Origin: DAINRZ01 sp964634885 | Lineage (GTDB): Bacteria > Bacteroidota > Ignavibacteria > Kapaibacteriales > UBA2268 | DNA length: 43,786 bases | Reading direction: 5' to 3' | Assembly: GCA_964634885.1 (NCBI GenBank) | Contig: CAZWLN010000039.1 | Coordinates: 1 to 43,786 of the forward strand | Shown here: positions 27,154 through 35,444 of the stretch, in pieces | Layout: each line of letters opens with the position of its first letter | Position numbering within the stretch: position 1 is the stretch's first letter | The notes under the pieces: generated by a model | What the model was told of the DNA's origin: nothing | The model's database searches: none | The model's input: the letters and a program-made list of their open reading frames with translations, nothing else | Position numbers and translations under genes: made by a program

Positions 27154-27936
27154 TCAGAATATTCTTTTACCTTTCTTCCTGAATTCTTTTCCGACTTCTT
27201 TGGAAGGGAAGGAGTAATAGGAAGGTTTCGCTGAGCTGACAACCGGTTCCCAGTTGCCCGATCCGATCTTGTCGAACGCTTCGATGACCATGCCGACGGC
27301 CAGTTTAAAGCATTTTTCGTAAAGAGAGAACATTGTATCATGTTCTTCAATTGGTACTCTTTTTTGTACGATGATCTTCCCGGCGTCGAGCTTCTTTTCC
27401 ATGGTGTGGACAGTAACACCGACTTCACCCGCATCATGGAGCAGGTACCAGAACACAGGATAGACCCCCCTGTAACCGGGTAAAATAGATGAGTGGCGGT
27501 TGACGCAGTACTTCTTCGGGAGCGCCAGCAGCCTCGCGCCGTAGATCTGGTGGTTGGAATTGAAAAGTATGTCGGGCTCGAATTGACTGATCCATTCGAT
27601 TGTATCTTCTGTGTTGATGTCGGGAGTATGGAAGACGGGTATCCTGAATTTCCTGGCTACGCCTTCAATCGAGCGCAGGTTGGGCCTGTTGAATTTCCGG
27701 TCTATGGCGTTCAGCAGTTTATTCATCGTTTCCCATGCACCGACAATCATCATCGATCTGAAACCAAGGATATTATAGTATCTTCTTAGGTATTCGGCAA
27801 AAGAAAACTTCTCTGGCTTGAAACTTGTAATTACGATTCCGTCAATCGAATGATCCTGCGGCAACTGACTGATCAGATCATTAACAAACACCGGTTTCCA
27901 CAGGCTTGTCTCGCTCATGATCATTACAACTTTCAT
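27154..27936 (-). CDS. Formyltransferase (GART/FMT fold), possibly sugar-directed
   Basis: A 260-residue folate-dependent formyltransferase-like protein. The frame is open to 27966, but GGGAGGTGG lies directly before the ATG at 27936, so that start is chosen. The catalytic signature is complete: Asn146-x-His148 in 'VNRHSSILPGYRGVYP' and Asp184 in 'MEKKLDAGKI'. The Asn-to-Asp distance of 38 equals that in E. coli Fmt. Housekeeping Fmt is about 310 residues with a C-terminal OB domain, which is missing here, so Met-tRNA formylation is unlikely. Related stand-alone enzymes N-formylate amino sugars of surface polysaccharides, and the gene sits divergent to an exopolysaccharide cluster. That assignment is inference; the substrate is not visible in sequence. 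Confidence 0.82.
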   Translation of the reverse strand: MKVVMIMSETSLWKPVFVNDLISQLPQDHSIDGIVITSFKPEKFSFAEYLRRYYNILGFRSMMIVGAWETMNKLLNAIDRKFNRPNLRSIEGVARKFRIPVFHTPDINTEDTIEWISQFEPDILFNSNHQIYGARLLALPKKYCVNRHSSILPGYRGVYPVFWYLLHDAGEVGVTVHTMEKKLDAGKIIVQKRVPIEEHDTMFSLYEKCFKLAVGMVIEAFDKIGSGNWEPVVSSAKPSYYSFPSKEVGKEFRKKGKRIF

Positions 27937-27966
27937 CCACCTCCCAAGTAAACCATAATAAGACAA

Positions 27967-28370
27967 ATACCGGTACTGAGCTCAATTCCTGTACCCGGAA
28001 CCCATTCTTCACTCCGGAAATTAATACATTGGCTTAAACAGTACAATGTATTGATATTTAAGTAATTCACACGTATTAAACTAATATTTGTTGCTGAAGA
28101 ATTATCAATTTATACGAACAGGTCAATGGAATGAAGTAGGGAAAAATGGGCCTGAGACTGGCCGGAAAGATCATCCCGGTGTATAAGAAAATACTGTCCG
28201 GAGTAGAATTTCAAAAAATATGGCATAAAAACAACAATATTTTTCTAATTTAGCACTCATTAAAGTAATAAATTACTATTCTGTTGATGATTTCAGGTAT
28301 ATGAAGCAAGTGCGGCCTGTTAGAATCAGAGAATTATTAATATCGGTCGTTTATATTTACCGGGGGATCG
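27967..28370. other. Divergent intergenic region, formyltransferase / glycosyltransferase
   Basis: About 400 AT-rich bases between divergent genes, expected to hold promoters for both. A TATATTTA near-match to the -7 box ends 11 bases before the GT4 start (28352-28359). A 35-codon frame from an ATG at 28146 is present but has no supporting evidence. No hairpin terminator or repeat was recognised. Confidence 0.4.
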
Positions 28371-29582
28371 ATGGCTGTTAAAGGTTTAAACATTCTGTAC
28401 ACTACGGTTCACTTTCCGCTTCCTTTGATAGGCGGGGACAGGATAAAGCAGTATCATATAATTAAACATCTTGCCGAAAGCAATAAAGTATTCCTTGTCA
28501 GCATGGACAGGGGCTACGAAGTGACCCAAAAGGATATCGACGGGATGAGAAGCATTAATGTCGAACCCTGTGTGTTCCCCATCAACCCGTTCAGGGCCTA
28601 TGCTTCCGCAGCCATTCTTTCTCCTTTCGGCAAACCACTGGAAGTTAATTATTTCAGGAATTGCGGTTTCAGCAGGAAAGTTAAAGAGATCATAAATAAC
28701 AACAAGATCGACCTTATTATGAGTTACTATCTCAGGACGACGAACTATGTAAGGGGGTACGACATAAAAAAGATACTCGTTTCGGACGATTGCCGTACTT
28801 TTTACCAGTCCAGGACATATAAAGAAAGCACAAACCTTTTCCAGCGCGCTGTCAGAAAATATGAAAGCAGCAAACTCAGGAAATATGAATCCGAAATTGT
28901 CGAAGATTTCGACGTTACTACCTATGTCACCAGCCAGGACCTCGAAGAGATGAGGAAACTGAATAATAAGGCCGACCTGAGGATTTTGTCCAATGGTGTC
29001 GATACCGGCAGGTTCTGTCCGCCGGAGAGTAACGACGGACGCTCAGACTTGCTGTTTACAGGCATTCTAAGCGGCTGGGTCAACAACCTGATAGTGAAAA
29101 AAATTGTGGAAGACATTTTACCAGGCATAAAAATAGAACTGCCCGGTGTAAAACTTCACCTTGTCGGTTCCAGGCCCTCTAAGGACATTCTGAAGTACGA
29201 AAGCAGCAGTGTCATCATCCATCCGAATGTACCCGACCTGGTTCCATATCTTCAGAAGGCTGCCCTTTTCGTCCATCCCCACCTCGGTGGTTCCGGCATC
29301 CAGAACAAGCTGCTGGAAGCGATGTCATGCGGCTGTCCGGTAGTTACTACACCCAGCGGAGCATGGGGATTTAACATTGTACAGGGACACAACGGGTTCA
29401 TTGCAAACAATGACAGTGAATTCATCGGGTTGTCGGTCAAACTGTTGAAAGACCGCAATCTTAACAACGAAATCAGCAAAAACGCAAGGGAATATATTCT
29501 CAGAAATCACAAGTGGGAAATGATATACGAAAGCCTTGACAATATCGTTCATGATGTTGTTAAGCTGCATCATAATACGTAA
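28371..29582 (+). CDS. GT4-type glycosyltransferase (Stp1-like)
   Basis: A 403-residue GT-B glycosyltransferase. The N-terminal 'HFPLPLIGGDRIKQYHIIKHLAE' matches the family typified by the PEP-CTERM/exosortase-associated transferase Stp1 (TIGR03087). The C-terminal half carries the donor-binding pattern 'PHLGGSGIQNKLLEAMSCGC', with the Glu of the E-x7-E region, followed by 'PVVTTPSGAWGF'. Such enzymes add a sugar from a nucleotide donor to a lipid-linked polysaccharide precursor on the cytoplasmic face. The ATG follows CGGGGGAT by 2-7 bases. It is the first gene of the plus-strand exopolysaccharide cluster. Which sugar it moves cannot be told. Confidence 0.9.
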   Translation: MAVKGLNILYTTVHFPLPLIGGDRIKQYHIIKHLAESNKVFLVSMDRGYEVTQKDIDGMRSINVEPCVFPINPFRAYASAAILSPFGKPLEVNYFRNCGFSRKVKEIINNNKIDLIMSYYLRTTNYVRGYDIKKILVSDDCRTFYQSRTYKESTNLFQRAVRKYESSKLRKYESEIVEDFDVTTYVTSQDLEEMRKLNNKADLRILSNGVDTGRFCPPESNDGRSDLLFTGILSGWVNNLIVKKIVEDILPGIKIELPGVKLHLVGSRPSKDILKYESSSVIIHPNVPDLVPYLQKAALFVHPHLGGSGIQNKLLEAMSCGCPVVTTPSGAWGFNIVQGHNGFIANNDSEFIGLSVKLLKDRNLNNEISKNAREYILRNHKWEMIYESLDNIVHDVVKLHHNT

Positions 29583-29637
29583 GAAGTTTAATGATAAGCA
29601 AGTGTCTTCGAACGCCAGGTGAAAAACATAATGCCAG

Positions 29638-30453
29638 GTGAACCGTTTAATTTATATTACGGACTTTCAGGATATAGAGTTTATGTCTAAACCCGGTAAT
29701 GATGATATTGAAGAATTCAGGTTGCTTTCATGCGATTACGGGGAAGCAGCCGCCATCATTTTGAAATCGGCGGAGGAAAAGGACAGGAAGCTGTTCATAC
29801 ACATAAACCTGAACAATTATTATATACTGAAGAAAAAAGTAAGAATCACAGGTAATGCCTTTAAAAACAGCATCCTGTTTTTCGAAGGAATTGCGATGAA
29901 AGCCGGGTTCCTTGCCTCTGGACGAGGCTCCCATAAAGATATTAACGGTACTGACCTTTTTCCGGTACTAATAAAAAAGTTGGATGGAAAAAAGAAGTCG
30001 ATTTTTCTGCTTGGGGCCGGAGAGCAGGAGATTGCTGCCGCTGCCGGGAAGATTGCCGCGGAATATCACGGTGTGCAGGTAGCCGGCTACCATTGTGGTT
30101 ATTACACTGAAAGTGAAGAATCATCGATTGTCGGGGCCATTAACTCCCTTGAACCAGACCTCCTGATGCTTGGGATGGGGATGAAGAAAGAGGCGGAATT
30201 CATCGAAAGGAATTATGGCAGGCTTCAGGTCGGAGCAATTTGGGCCGTTGGCGGGCTCTTTGATTTTCTCTCCGGCAAAAGAAAGCGCGCCCCGGTTTTC
30301 ATCAGAAGCCTCAGGCTGGAATGGCTGTACAGGTTCTTTGCGGCACCGGGCAGTAAGTTCTTTCGTAACTTCGTTTTACCTTTTTGGTTTTTCGGACATA
30401 TAATAAAAAATCGAAAAAACATGAAAATAAAAGTGAAACGTTTGTCCCTCTGA
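29638..30453 (+). CDS. WecG/TagA/CpsF-family glycosyltransferase, divergent
   Basis: A 271-residue protein with the WecG/TagA (GT26) layout: 'NGTDLFPVLIKKL', 'SIFLLGAGEQEIAAAAGKIA', 'GVQVAGYHCGYYTE', 'PDLLMLGMGMKKEAEFI', 'GAIWAVGGLFDFLSGKRKRAP' and 'LRLEWLYRFFAAP'. These enzymes transfer ManNAc(A) or similar sugars to a lipid-linked intermediate. Several normally fixed positions are changed: the 'DG' of the active-site region reads FFEGIAM here (Glu for Asp), and the usual PKQE after GLG is KKEA. The GTG start at 29638 is uncertain; it has no good RBS, and an ATG at 29683 is possible. It is 55 bases downstream of the GT4 gene. Confidence 0.82.
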   Translation: MNRLIYITDFQDIEFMSKPGNDDIEEFRLLSCDYGEAAAIILKSAEEKDRKLFIHINLNNYYILKKKVRITGNAFKNSILFFEGIAMKAGFLASGRGSHKDINGTDLFPVLIKKLDGKKKSIFLLGAGEQEIAAAAGKIAAEYHGVQVAGYHCGYYTESEESSIVGAINSLEPDLLMLGMGMKKEAEFIERNYGRLQVGAIWAVGGLFDFLSGKRKRAPVFIRSLRLEWLYRFFAAPGSKFFRNFVLPFWFFGHIIKNRKNMKIKVKRLSL

Positions 30454-30509
30454 TGTGTCAATATAGGATATTTTTAATGCGCATTGATAAAAACTATTGT
30501 GTTGTTTGG

Positions 30510-30517
30510 TATATTTG
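30510..30517 (+). promoter_or_regulatory. Possible internal promoter (TAnnTTTG) before the deacetylase gene
   Basis: TATATTTG lies 18 bases before the ATG at 30536, with a TTG at 30484-30486 (23-base spacing), close to the Bacteroidota -33/-7 arrangement. It could give the deacetylase and downstream genes their own transcript. Confidence 0.45.
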
Positions 30518-30535
30518 AGATGATTGTTGGCTGAG

Positions 30536-31375
30536 ATGTATAACGTATTTACGGTCGATCTTGAAGATTGGTTCTATTCCGAAGACCATTATGGGAAATT
30601 CGATCTGAAGGATATTGGCCTGTACAGGGATAATCTTGTAAAGAATACACTGGTTTTACTGGAGCTCCTGAAAGAGTTCCGGGTCAGCGCTACGTTCTTT
30701 GTTCTCGGAAGGCTTGCCGAAGACCTGCCGGAACTGCTTAAGACTATTGTTGCCGGTGGACACGAGATTGCAATACATGGTTACAGCCATCGTAACCTGG
30801 TTGCGCTGGACGGGGACCTGTTCCGTGAGGAACTTGCGCTTTCCGTTGACGCTGTTTTTTCTGCCACAGGAATAATGCCGGAAGGGTACAGAGCTCCGAA
30901 TTTCTCCATTAACGAAAAAACAATGTGGGCCTATTACATTCTGAAAGAATTGGGATTCGTCTATGATTCATCTGTGCAACCCATCAGTATTCATCCGGGT
31001 TACGGCATTAAAGGCGCTCCTTTGCAACCGTTCATTCACGATTCGGGTATTATTGAAATACCCATGAGTTGTACCGAGATAATGAAACTGCGAATTCCAT
31101 GCAGTGGGGGCGGCTATTTCCGCCACTATCCATATATCCTGTTCAGATACCTCCTGAAGCAGTGCAACAGGCAGGAAAGACACGGTGTGTTTTATATCCA
31201 TCCCTGGGAGTTAGGCGCTTCATACCGAACGCCTGAAGTCTCGGGCCTGGCCAAATACAGGAAATACCATAATGCAGGAAAGACTTTGCCGAGACTTAAG
31301 AATTTATTCAGGCAATTCAGTTTTATTCCTATGGCTGAGTTAATCAAAAAGCTGGAGTTTACCTATGAGAGATGA
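30536..31375 (+). CDS. Polysaccharide deacetylase, NodB/DUF3473 type
   Basis: A 279-residue carbohydrate esterase 4-like protein. TTG codons at 30524 and 30527 extend the frame, but family members begin close to the first catalytic motif, so the ATG at 30536 (MYNVFTVDLEDWF) is preferred. NodB motifs: motif 1 'TVDLEDW', motif 2 with the metal histidines in 'HEIAIHGYSHRNL', motif 3 'GYRAPNFS', and the C-terminal His motif 'FYIHPWELG'. The segment after it, 'YRKYHNAGKTLPRLKNLF', is the DUF3473-like tail seen in deacetylases of exosortase-linked polysaccharide loci (TIGR03006). It would remove acetyl groups from amino sugars of the polymer. No signal peptide is present, as usual for this subfamily. 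Its end overlaps the next gene by 11 bases. Confidence 0.92.
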   Translation: MYNVFTVDLEDWFYSEDHYGKFDLKDIGLYRDNLVKNTLVLLELLKEFRVSATFFVLGRLAEDLPELLKTIVAGGHEIAIHGYSHRNLVALDGDLFREELALSVDAVFSATGIMPEGYRAPNFSINEKTMWAYYILKELGFVYDSSVQPISIHPGYGIKGAPLQPFIHDSGIIEIPMSCTEIMKLRIPCSGGGYFRHYPYILFRYLLKQCNRQERHGVFYIHPWELGASYRTPEVSGLAKYRKYHNAGKTLPRLKNLFRQFSFIPMAELIKKLEFTYER

Positions 31376-32030
31376 TCTGACTGACAGCATGGGAGAAATG
31401 ATCCTGGAAAGGCTTGAAACAAGCTTTACCTTTTCGGCAGGTACAATCCGCTATCTTAAATTACGCCGGTATATGGAGATCGCCGCAATTGTACTGTTTT
31501 CCCCGGTAATTCTGTTAACTGTTGCAGTTGTGTCAATGGCTGTCATGGCCGATTTCCGCGGGAGGCCCTTTTACACACAGCTCAGGGCAGGAAAGGGCGG
31601 GAAACCCTTTACCATATACAAGTTCAGGACAATGGAGGACAGTTCGGAAAAACATCATGATTATTTCAGGCATTGCAATGAACGTGTAACAAGGCTGGGG
31701 GCGTTCCTCAGGAAGCACCGCATCGACGAATTGCCCCAGTTGCTGAACATACTCAAAGGAGACATGAGCCTCGTCGGCCCCAGGCCGGAAGTCTTTCAGC
31801 TTTACCTCCATTTTCTTAAAACAATCGACAGGTACGCCCTCAGGAAATGTGTACCCCAGGGCATTACAGGCTGGGCCCAGATCAACCTGCCCCATACAGT
31901 GTCGATGGAAGGCAACACTGAAAAATTGGTATATGATCTGTACTACCTGAAAAATATATCATTCAGGTTGGACTGCAGAATAATATTTAAAACCATGAAG
32001 CTGGTCTTCATGGGAAGAAACTCACAGTAG
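31365..32030 (+). CDS. Initiating bacterial sugar transferase (PglC/WcaJ-like, short)
   Basis: A 221-residue monotopic phosphoglycosyl transferase. One hydrophobic segment (about residues 34-60, 'MEIAAIVLFSPVILLTVAVV') precedes the catalytic domain: 'GRPFYTQLRAGKGGKPFTIY', 'KFRTM', the Asp-Glu dyad in 'RIDELPQLLNIL', and 'GDMSLVGPRPE'. These enzymes move a sugar phosphate from a nucleotide sugar to undecaprenyl phosphate, the first step of polysaccharide assembly. At this length it has only the core domain, like PglC, without the multi-helix N-terminus of WcaJ. The start ATG is inside the previous gene (11-base overlap), with GGAG 8 bases upstream, indicating translational coupling. Confidence 0.93.
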   Translation: MRDDLTDSMGEMILERLETSFTFSAGTIRYLKLRRYMEIAAIVLFSPVILLTVAVVSMAVMADFRGRPFYTQLRAGKGGKPFTIYKFRTMEDSSEKHHDYFRHCNERVTRLGAFLRKHRIDELPQLLNILKGDMSLVGPRPEVFQLYLHFLKTIDRYALRKCVPQGITGWAQINLPHTVSMEGNTEKLVYDLYYLKNISFRLDCRIIFKTMKLVFMGRNSQ

Positions 32031-32042
32031 TATTAAAAAAAT

Positions 32043-32825
32043 ATGAGTAGAAACAACAATAACAATCATTTTGAAACAGTATTACTCACAGGCGCTACTA
32101 CGGGCATAGGCCATTCACTGGCTCACTGCCTTGCCTCCATGGGTTACAGCCTGCTTCTGGTAGCCAGGAACCACGAAAAGCTTGAGGCCGTGAAAAAAGA
32201 ACTCGCGGAAAAATACGGAGTACCTGTGACCGTTCTCGAATGCGACCTCGCGCACCAGGACAGCGCGGCTCGGGTAACTTTTTTCCTCGATGAGAACTCG
32301 CTTGTACCGGACATATTGATAAATAACGCCGGGGCAGGTGTCTATGGCCCCTTCGGCAGAACTGACGAAAAAGCCGAATTGGATGTGATCAACCTGAATG
32401 TTATTACCACTACTCTCCTTGCAAAAACAATGGCCCGGAGGATGAACGCAAGGGGCGGGGGCCGGATTATGTTCGTTTCTTCTACTCTGGCTTTCCGCAA
32501 AGGCCCGCGCTGGGCGGTCTATGCGGCAGCCAAATCATTCGTATTGTCACTGGCCGGCTCTTTAGAGATGGAATTCCGCAATTCGTCTGTAAAAATCTCG
32601 GTACTGTGTCCCGGTAAAACGGACACGGAGTTCGATATCCATGCCGGCGCCGGAGCTACATCTTCAGACGGTAAAGACTCACCGGACGAAGTAGCTGCTT
32701 ACGCTGTTAAACAGTTACTCCGGGGTAAAAGTTTAATAATACCCGGGGTGAAGAATAAGCTGAAATACTTTGTTTTCAGGTATTTACCTGCTTTTGTAGG
32801 CGATTACATTGTCGGAAAGCTATGA
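32043..32825 (+). CDS. Short-chain dehydrogenase/reductase
   Basis: A 260-residue classical SDR. The nucleotide-binding motif TGATTGIG is near residue 17, 'NNAGAG' follows, and the catalytic residues are Ser147 (FVSST) and Tyr160/Lys164 (YAAAK). The 'LVARNHEKLE' sequence after the second strand, with Arg after Ala, suggests NADP(H) preference. Substrate unknown: its nearest relatives are broad groups of ketone/3-oxoacyl reductases. Its stop overlaps the start of the radical SAM gene by four bases (ATGA), so the two are probably made together. It begins 12 bases after the sugar transferase, apparently in the same transcript as the polysaccharide genes. Confidence 0.9.
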   Translation: MSRNNNNNHFETVLLTGATTGIGHSLAHCLASMGYSLLLVARNHEKLEAVKKELAEKYGVPVTVLECDLAHQDSAARVTFFLDENSLVPDILINNAGAGVYGPFGRTDEKAELDVINLNVITTTLLAKTMARRMNARGGGRIMFVSSTLAFRKGPRWAVYAAAKSFVLSLAGSLEMEFRNSSVKISVLCPGKTDTEFDIHAGAGATSSDGKDSPDEVAAYAVKQLLRGKSLIIPGVKNKLKYFVFRYLPAFVGDYIVGKL

Positions 32826-33913
32826 GGAAACACTTCTATACTTTCGCTTCCAACGTCATTGCCCGAAGCTTTGAAACCCCGCCTTACATCATCCTGTTCG
32901 CCAGCGACAAATGCCCGAACAGGTGCAGGCACTGCTGGTACAACAGTGAATGGAAATCTGAGAATATTACCGGGAATGCCCTGACTAACGATGAACTGAT
33001 AAGGATCTCGGAAGGTATCAAAACCGTCAGGTTCCTGAGCATTACCGGGGGAGAGGCCTTCCTTCGCGAAGGCATCGAAGAAATTGCACAGGCTTTTGCT
33101 GCAAACACAAAAGTAAGCAGGCTCGACATACCTACTTCCGGCTTCGATCCTGAACTAATTACTAAAAAAGTCGAAAAAATACTGAAGAATATCAACGGCA
33201 TTCCCTTCAGGGTGGACATTTCCCTCGACGGGCCAGAAGAAGTTCACAACACAATAAGGCAGAATACCGACGCCTACCGCAATGCTCTCGCTACACTCGA
33301 AGAACTGAAAAAGATCAGGGAAAGGGTAAAAAACTTCGATGTCTCGATTATTACAACTATTTCCGATTACAACTGCCGGGAAATCGGCAGGTTCTCGGAA
33401 CTGGTCTCCCAAATACTTCCCGACGGAGAGTGGATGGTAAACATCGTCAGGGGCCAGACTCCCGGAGTTGTGGCTTCCGAGGAGGCAATGGCCGCCTACA
33501 GGGAAGCGAACGGAATAATCGACAGGAGGATCGCTGCTAATCAATTCAGCGGAGACAGGGGACATGGGCTTGGCAAATGGCTGACAGCAAAGAATTCCCT
33601 CAGGAGGGATTTAATTAATGAGATTGCAGCAAACAGGCGCAGGGGAGGGGCTTGTGCTGCCGGAAGCCTCGCCGGAGTAATCTTCAACGACGGCGATGTA
33701 CGTCTCTGTGAGACGCTGCCTCTGTCGTTCGGCAACATCCGCGATTACGATTACAGCCTGAAAGATGCGTGGAACAGCGACAAAGCCCGTGCCGCCCGTA
33801 AGATGATCCAGGACACACAATGCATCTGTACTCACGAATGTTTCCTTTCGGTCAGTGTCCTCTGGCAGCCGTCCTGCTGGTTCCGGCTGCTCGGTAAGAG
33901 AATGGCTTTGTGA
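32822..33913 (+). CDS. Radical SAM protein with SPASM-like C-terminus
   Basis: A 363-residue radical SAM enzyme. Cys31, Cys35 and Cys38 (CPNRCRHC) bind the cluster that cleaves S-adenosylmethionine; 'SITGGEAFLR' is the GGE motif that contacts SAM, and 'DISLDGPEEVHN' is the usual later strand. The C-terminal part carries extra cysteines (GGACAAGS, VRLCETL, CICTHEC, and a last Cys in PSCW), the pattern of SPASM domains with auxiliary Fe-S clusters. SPASM enzymes often modify peptides or proteins but also sugars and alcohols. No small precursor peptide is seen next to it. The start overlaps the SDR stop by four bases. Its role in a polysaccharide cluster is unknown. Confidence 0.9.
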   Translation: MRKHFYTFASNVIARSFETPPYIILFASDKCPNRCRHCWYNSEWKSENITGNALTNDELIRISEGIKTVRFLSITGGEAFLREGIEEIAQAFAANTKVSRLDIPTSGFDPELITKKVEKILKNINGIPFRVDISLDGPEEVHNTIRQNTDAYRNALATLEELKKIRERVKNFDVSIITTISDYNCREIGRFSELVSQILPDGEWMVNIVRGQTPGVVASEEAMAAYREANGIIDRRIAANQFSGDRGHGLGKWLTAKNSLRRDLINEIAANRRRGGACAAGSLAGVIFNDGDVRLCETLPLSFGNIRDYDYSLKDAWNSDKARAARKMIQDTQCICTHECFLSVSVLWQPSCWFRLLGKRMAL

Positions 33914-33962
33914 AGGTGTTACGCCACTTGAGAGTGATACTGACAGCTATGAGATTCTGTCT

Positions 33963-35099
33963 TTAATTCAAAAAACCTCTGATAATGCTCTCCTCTTTTA
34001 GAAGGTCGTCGATTTTATTCCAGGGGATAAATATCTCGGGTGAACCGGCAGCGTAAGGAGCGATTTCATACTGGTTGAACTGGAAGGTGATGCCGTCTTT
34101 GCTCAGCCCGAAATTGTCGTTTAGGTCAAAGACATTGTCCTTGAACCAGAAGCCCGATTCTTCGAGGCTCTGCCTGCGGGGGGCGTCGTACTGGGCTCGG
34201 AACAGCTTTTCGGCAATGACGTTCAATTTCTGTTTGAAACCTTCCCTGAAAATGTCTTCCAGGCGGATCAGCTTACCGGTACGAAGGTCTAAGTTATAGT
34301 GCAGTATGGTAAATGTTCCGTGGGCGCCGCCCAGATAATTATATTCATAAAGTGTCAGGCCGAGAAGGTTGTCTTCATTGATATTTATTGCCATGTCATA
34401 GTCGCCGGACCAGTTAAAAGCGTAATCCTTAGAGTATTCCAATACGTCTTTAAGCTCAACCTTATAGCGTTTCATGAAGTCTTGCATCATGTCTTCTGCC
34501 GTTGCAAACCGCCCATCCTTCAAAGTAGTGTCCATCTCAATCTTTGGGAAAAGGATGTTACCGAGGATAAAGTTATTAACGGAATCGCGGACATTAGCAA
34601 GAGGAAAATCCTTCATCACCGGGTAGGTGATGAAGATTGATGCGCAGCCGATAGTATCGCAATTGCCGAAGGAATCTTCGGAATGGGCGATGTCGAAACG
34701 GGCGCTGCCGGCAGGATAGCTTTCGGTTAAAACGAAATCGTACTTTTTCGAGGAATCGGGTTTCATCCATACACCCTTGAAAGTATTCTCGTTAACGAAT
34801 TCCCCGTTAAAGTATCCGGTGATGTTCCAGCGATAGTTAGCAGCACGGAAGTTGTCTTCCTCGATGAACACCTTATTGTCCCTGATGGAACTGCGGTATG
34901 AGAACTCTATCGGTTTGCCGTACTTCTCGTAATAATAGCTGCCGGTGATGGCTGTGTCAATCCTGATCATGCTGAGTGTTACCTTCTCGTTGCCGACGGT
35001 ACCCTGCATTTTCTTATAGAAGTACTTCGGCAGTTCTGTGCAAGTAAGGGAGCCTGTTAAAAGGAACAAAACCAAAATTTGTAATCTAATCATTTTCAT
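33963..35099 (-). CDS. DUF4163/DUF3298-type lipoprotein
   Basis: A 378-residue protein with a lipoprotein-type signal (lipobox GSLTC). The C-terminal 200 residues fit the DUF3298 pattern found in RsiV and PdaC: 'LTLYEYNYLGGAHGTFTILH', 'YNLDLRTGKLIRLEDIF', then 'FGLSKDGITFQFNQYEIAPYAAGSPEIFIP'. RsiV uses this region to bind lysozyme, but binding here is not established. The first 150 residues are beta-rich ('GSYYYEKYGKPIEF', 'VNENTFKGVW') and resemble the N-terminal domains often placed before DUF3298 in Bacteroidota. It is convergent with the radical SAM gene, 49 bases apart. A TAATTTTG box lies 41 bases before its start. Confidence 0.87.
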   Translation of the reverse strand: MKMIRLQILVLFLLTGSLTCTELPKYFYKKMQGTVGNEKVTLSMIRIDTAITGSYYYEKYGKPIEFSYRSSIRDNKVFIEEDNFRAANYRWNITGYFNGEFVNENTFKGVWMKPDSSKKYDFVLTESYPAGSARFDIAHSEDSFGNCDTIGCASIFITYPVMKDFPLANVRDSVNNFILGNILFPKIEMDTTLKDGRFATAEDMMQDFMKRYKVELKDVLEYSKDYAFNWSGDYDMAININEDNLLGLTLYEYNYLGGAHGTFTILHYNLDLRTGKLIRLEDIFREGFKQKLNVIAEKLFRAQYDAPRRQSLEESGFWFKDNVFDLNDNFGLSKDGITFQFNQYEIAPYAAGSPEIFIPWNKIDDLLKEESIIRGFLN

Positions 35100-35139
35100 A
35101 TTTTTCTACCCATTTCTACAAATATTTCACTTTCAGCCA

Positions 35140-35147
35140 CAAAATTA
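35140..35147 (-). promoter_or_regulatory. Possible TAnnTTTG -7 box for the DUF3298 gene
   Basis: Minus-strand TAATTTTG, 41 bases before the ATG at 35099. A matching -33 element is not evident. Confidence 0.38.
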
Positions 35148-35347
35148 AGTATATAAACGTTTCGTAGGCTCCGTTTTTCATGATTATTATTTTTTCAGAG
35201 AAATATTTTGGCTCTTCTTTAATACAGTATATGTAATATTTATGGTTCTTCGCTATTAAGGATGGTTTTAAAGAGTTCCTTACATTACACTAATGGGTGT
35301 TTTTCGGAATTGGTATCTTGACAATAATACAGGTATAATGGGCCATT

Positions 35348-35444
35348 ACACACCCCCCGTCCCCCTCTTGCCAGAGGGGGAGCGCCATGTCAGGTCCAAA
35401 CCCCTCTGAAAAGAGGGGTGGCTGCGGCAGCAGCCGGGGTGTGT
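35348..35444. repeat. 97-bp palindromic element that can fold into a cloverleaf
   Basis: The ends are exact 9-bp inverted repeats: ACACACCCC (35348-35356) and GGGGTGTGT (35436-35444). Inside are three separate perfect hairpins: CCCCCTCT/AGAGGGGG (35361-35380, loop TGCC), ACCCCTCT/AGAGGGGT (35400-35419, loop GAAA) and GGCTGC/GCAGCC (35420-35435, loop GGCA). Together they form a four-way, tRNA-like cloverleaf in either strand. The G+C content is far above the surrounding AT-rich gap. It looks like a mobile or REP-like intergenic element; no transposase is nearby and no flanking target duplication is obvious. The rest of 35100-35581 holds only promoter-like boxes. Confidence 0.8.

Noticed and set aside
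28146..28253. 35-codon frame in the divergent gap before the glycosyltransferase
   Set aside because: Short, weak RBS, no recognisable family and no comparative evidence; could be real but cannot be supported.
35348..35444. tRNA gene suggested by the cloverleaf shape
   Set aside because: Stem lengths, the lack of a T-loop GTTCGAATC-like motif and the absence of an anticodon arm of 5 bp with 7-base loop do not fit a tRNA.
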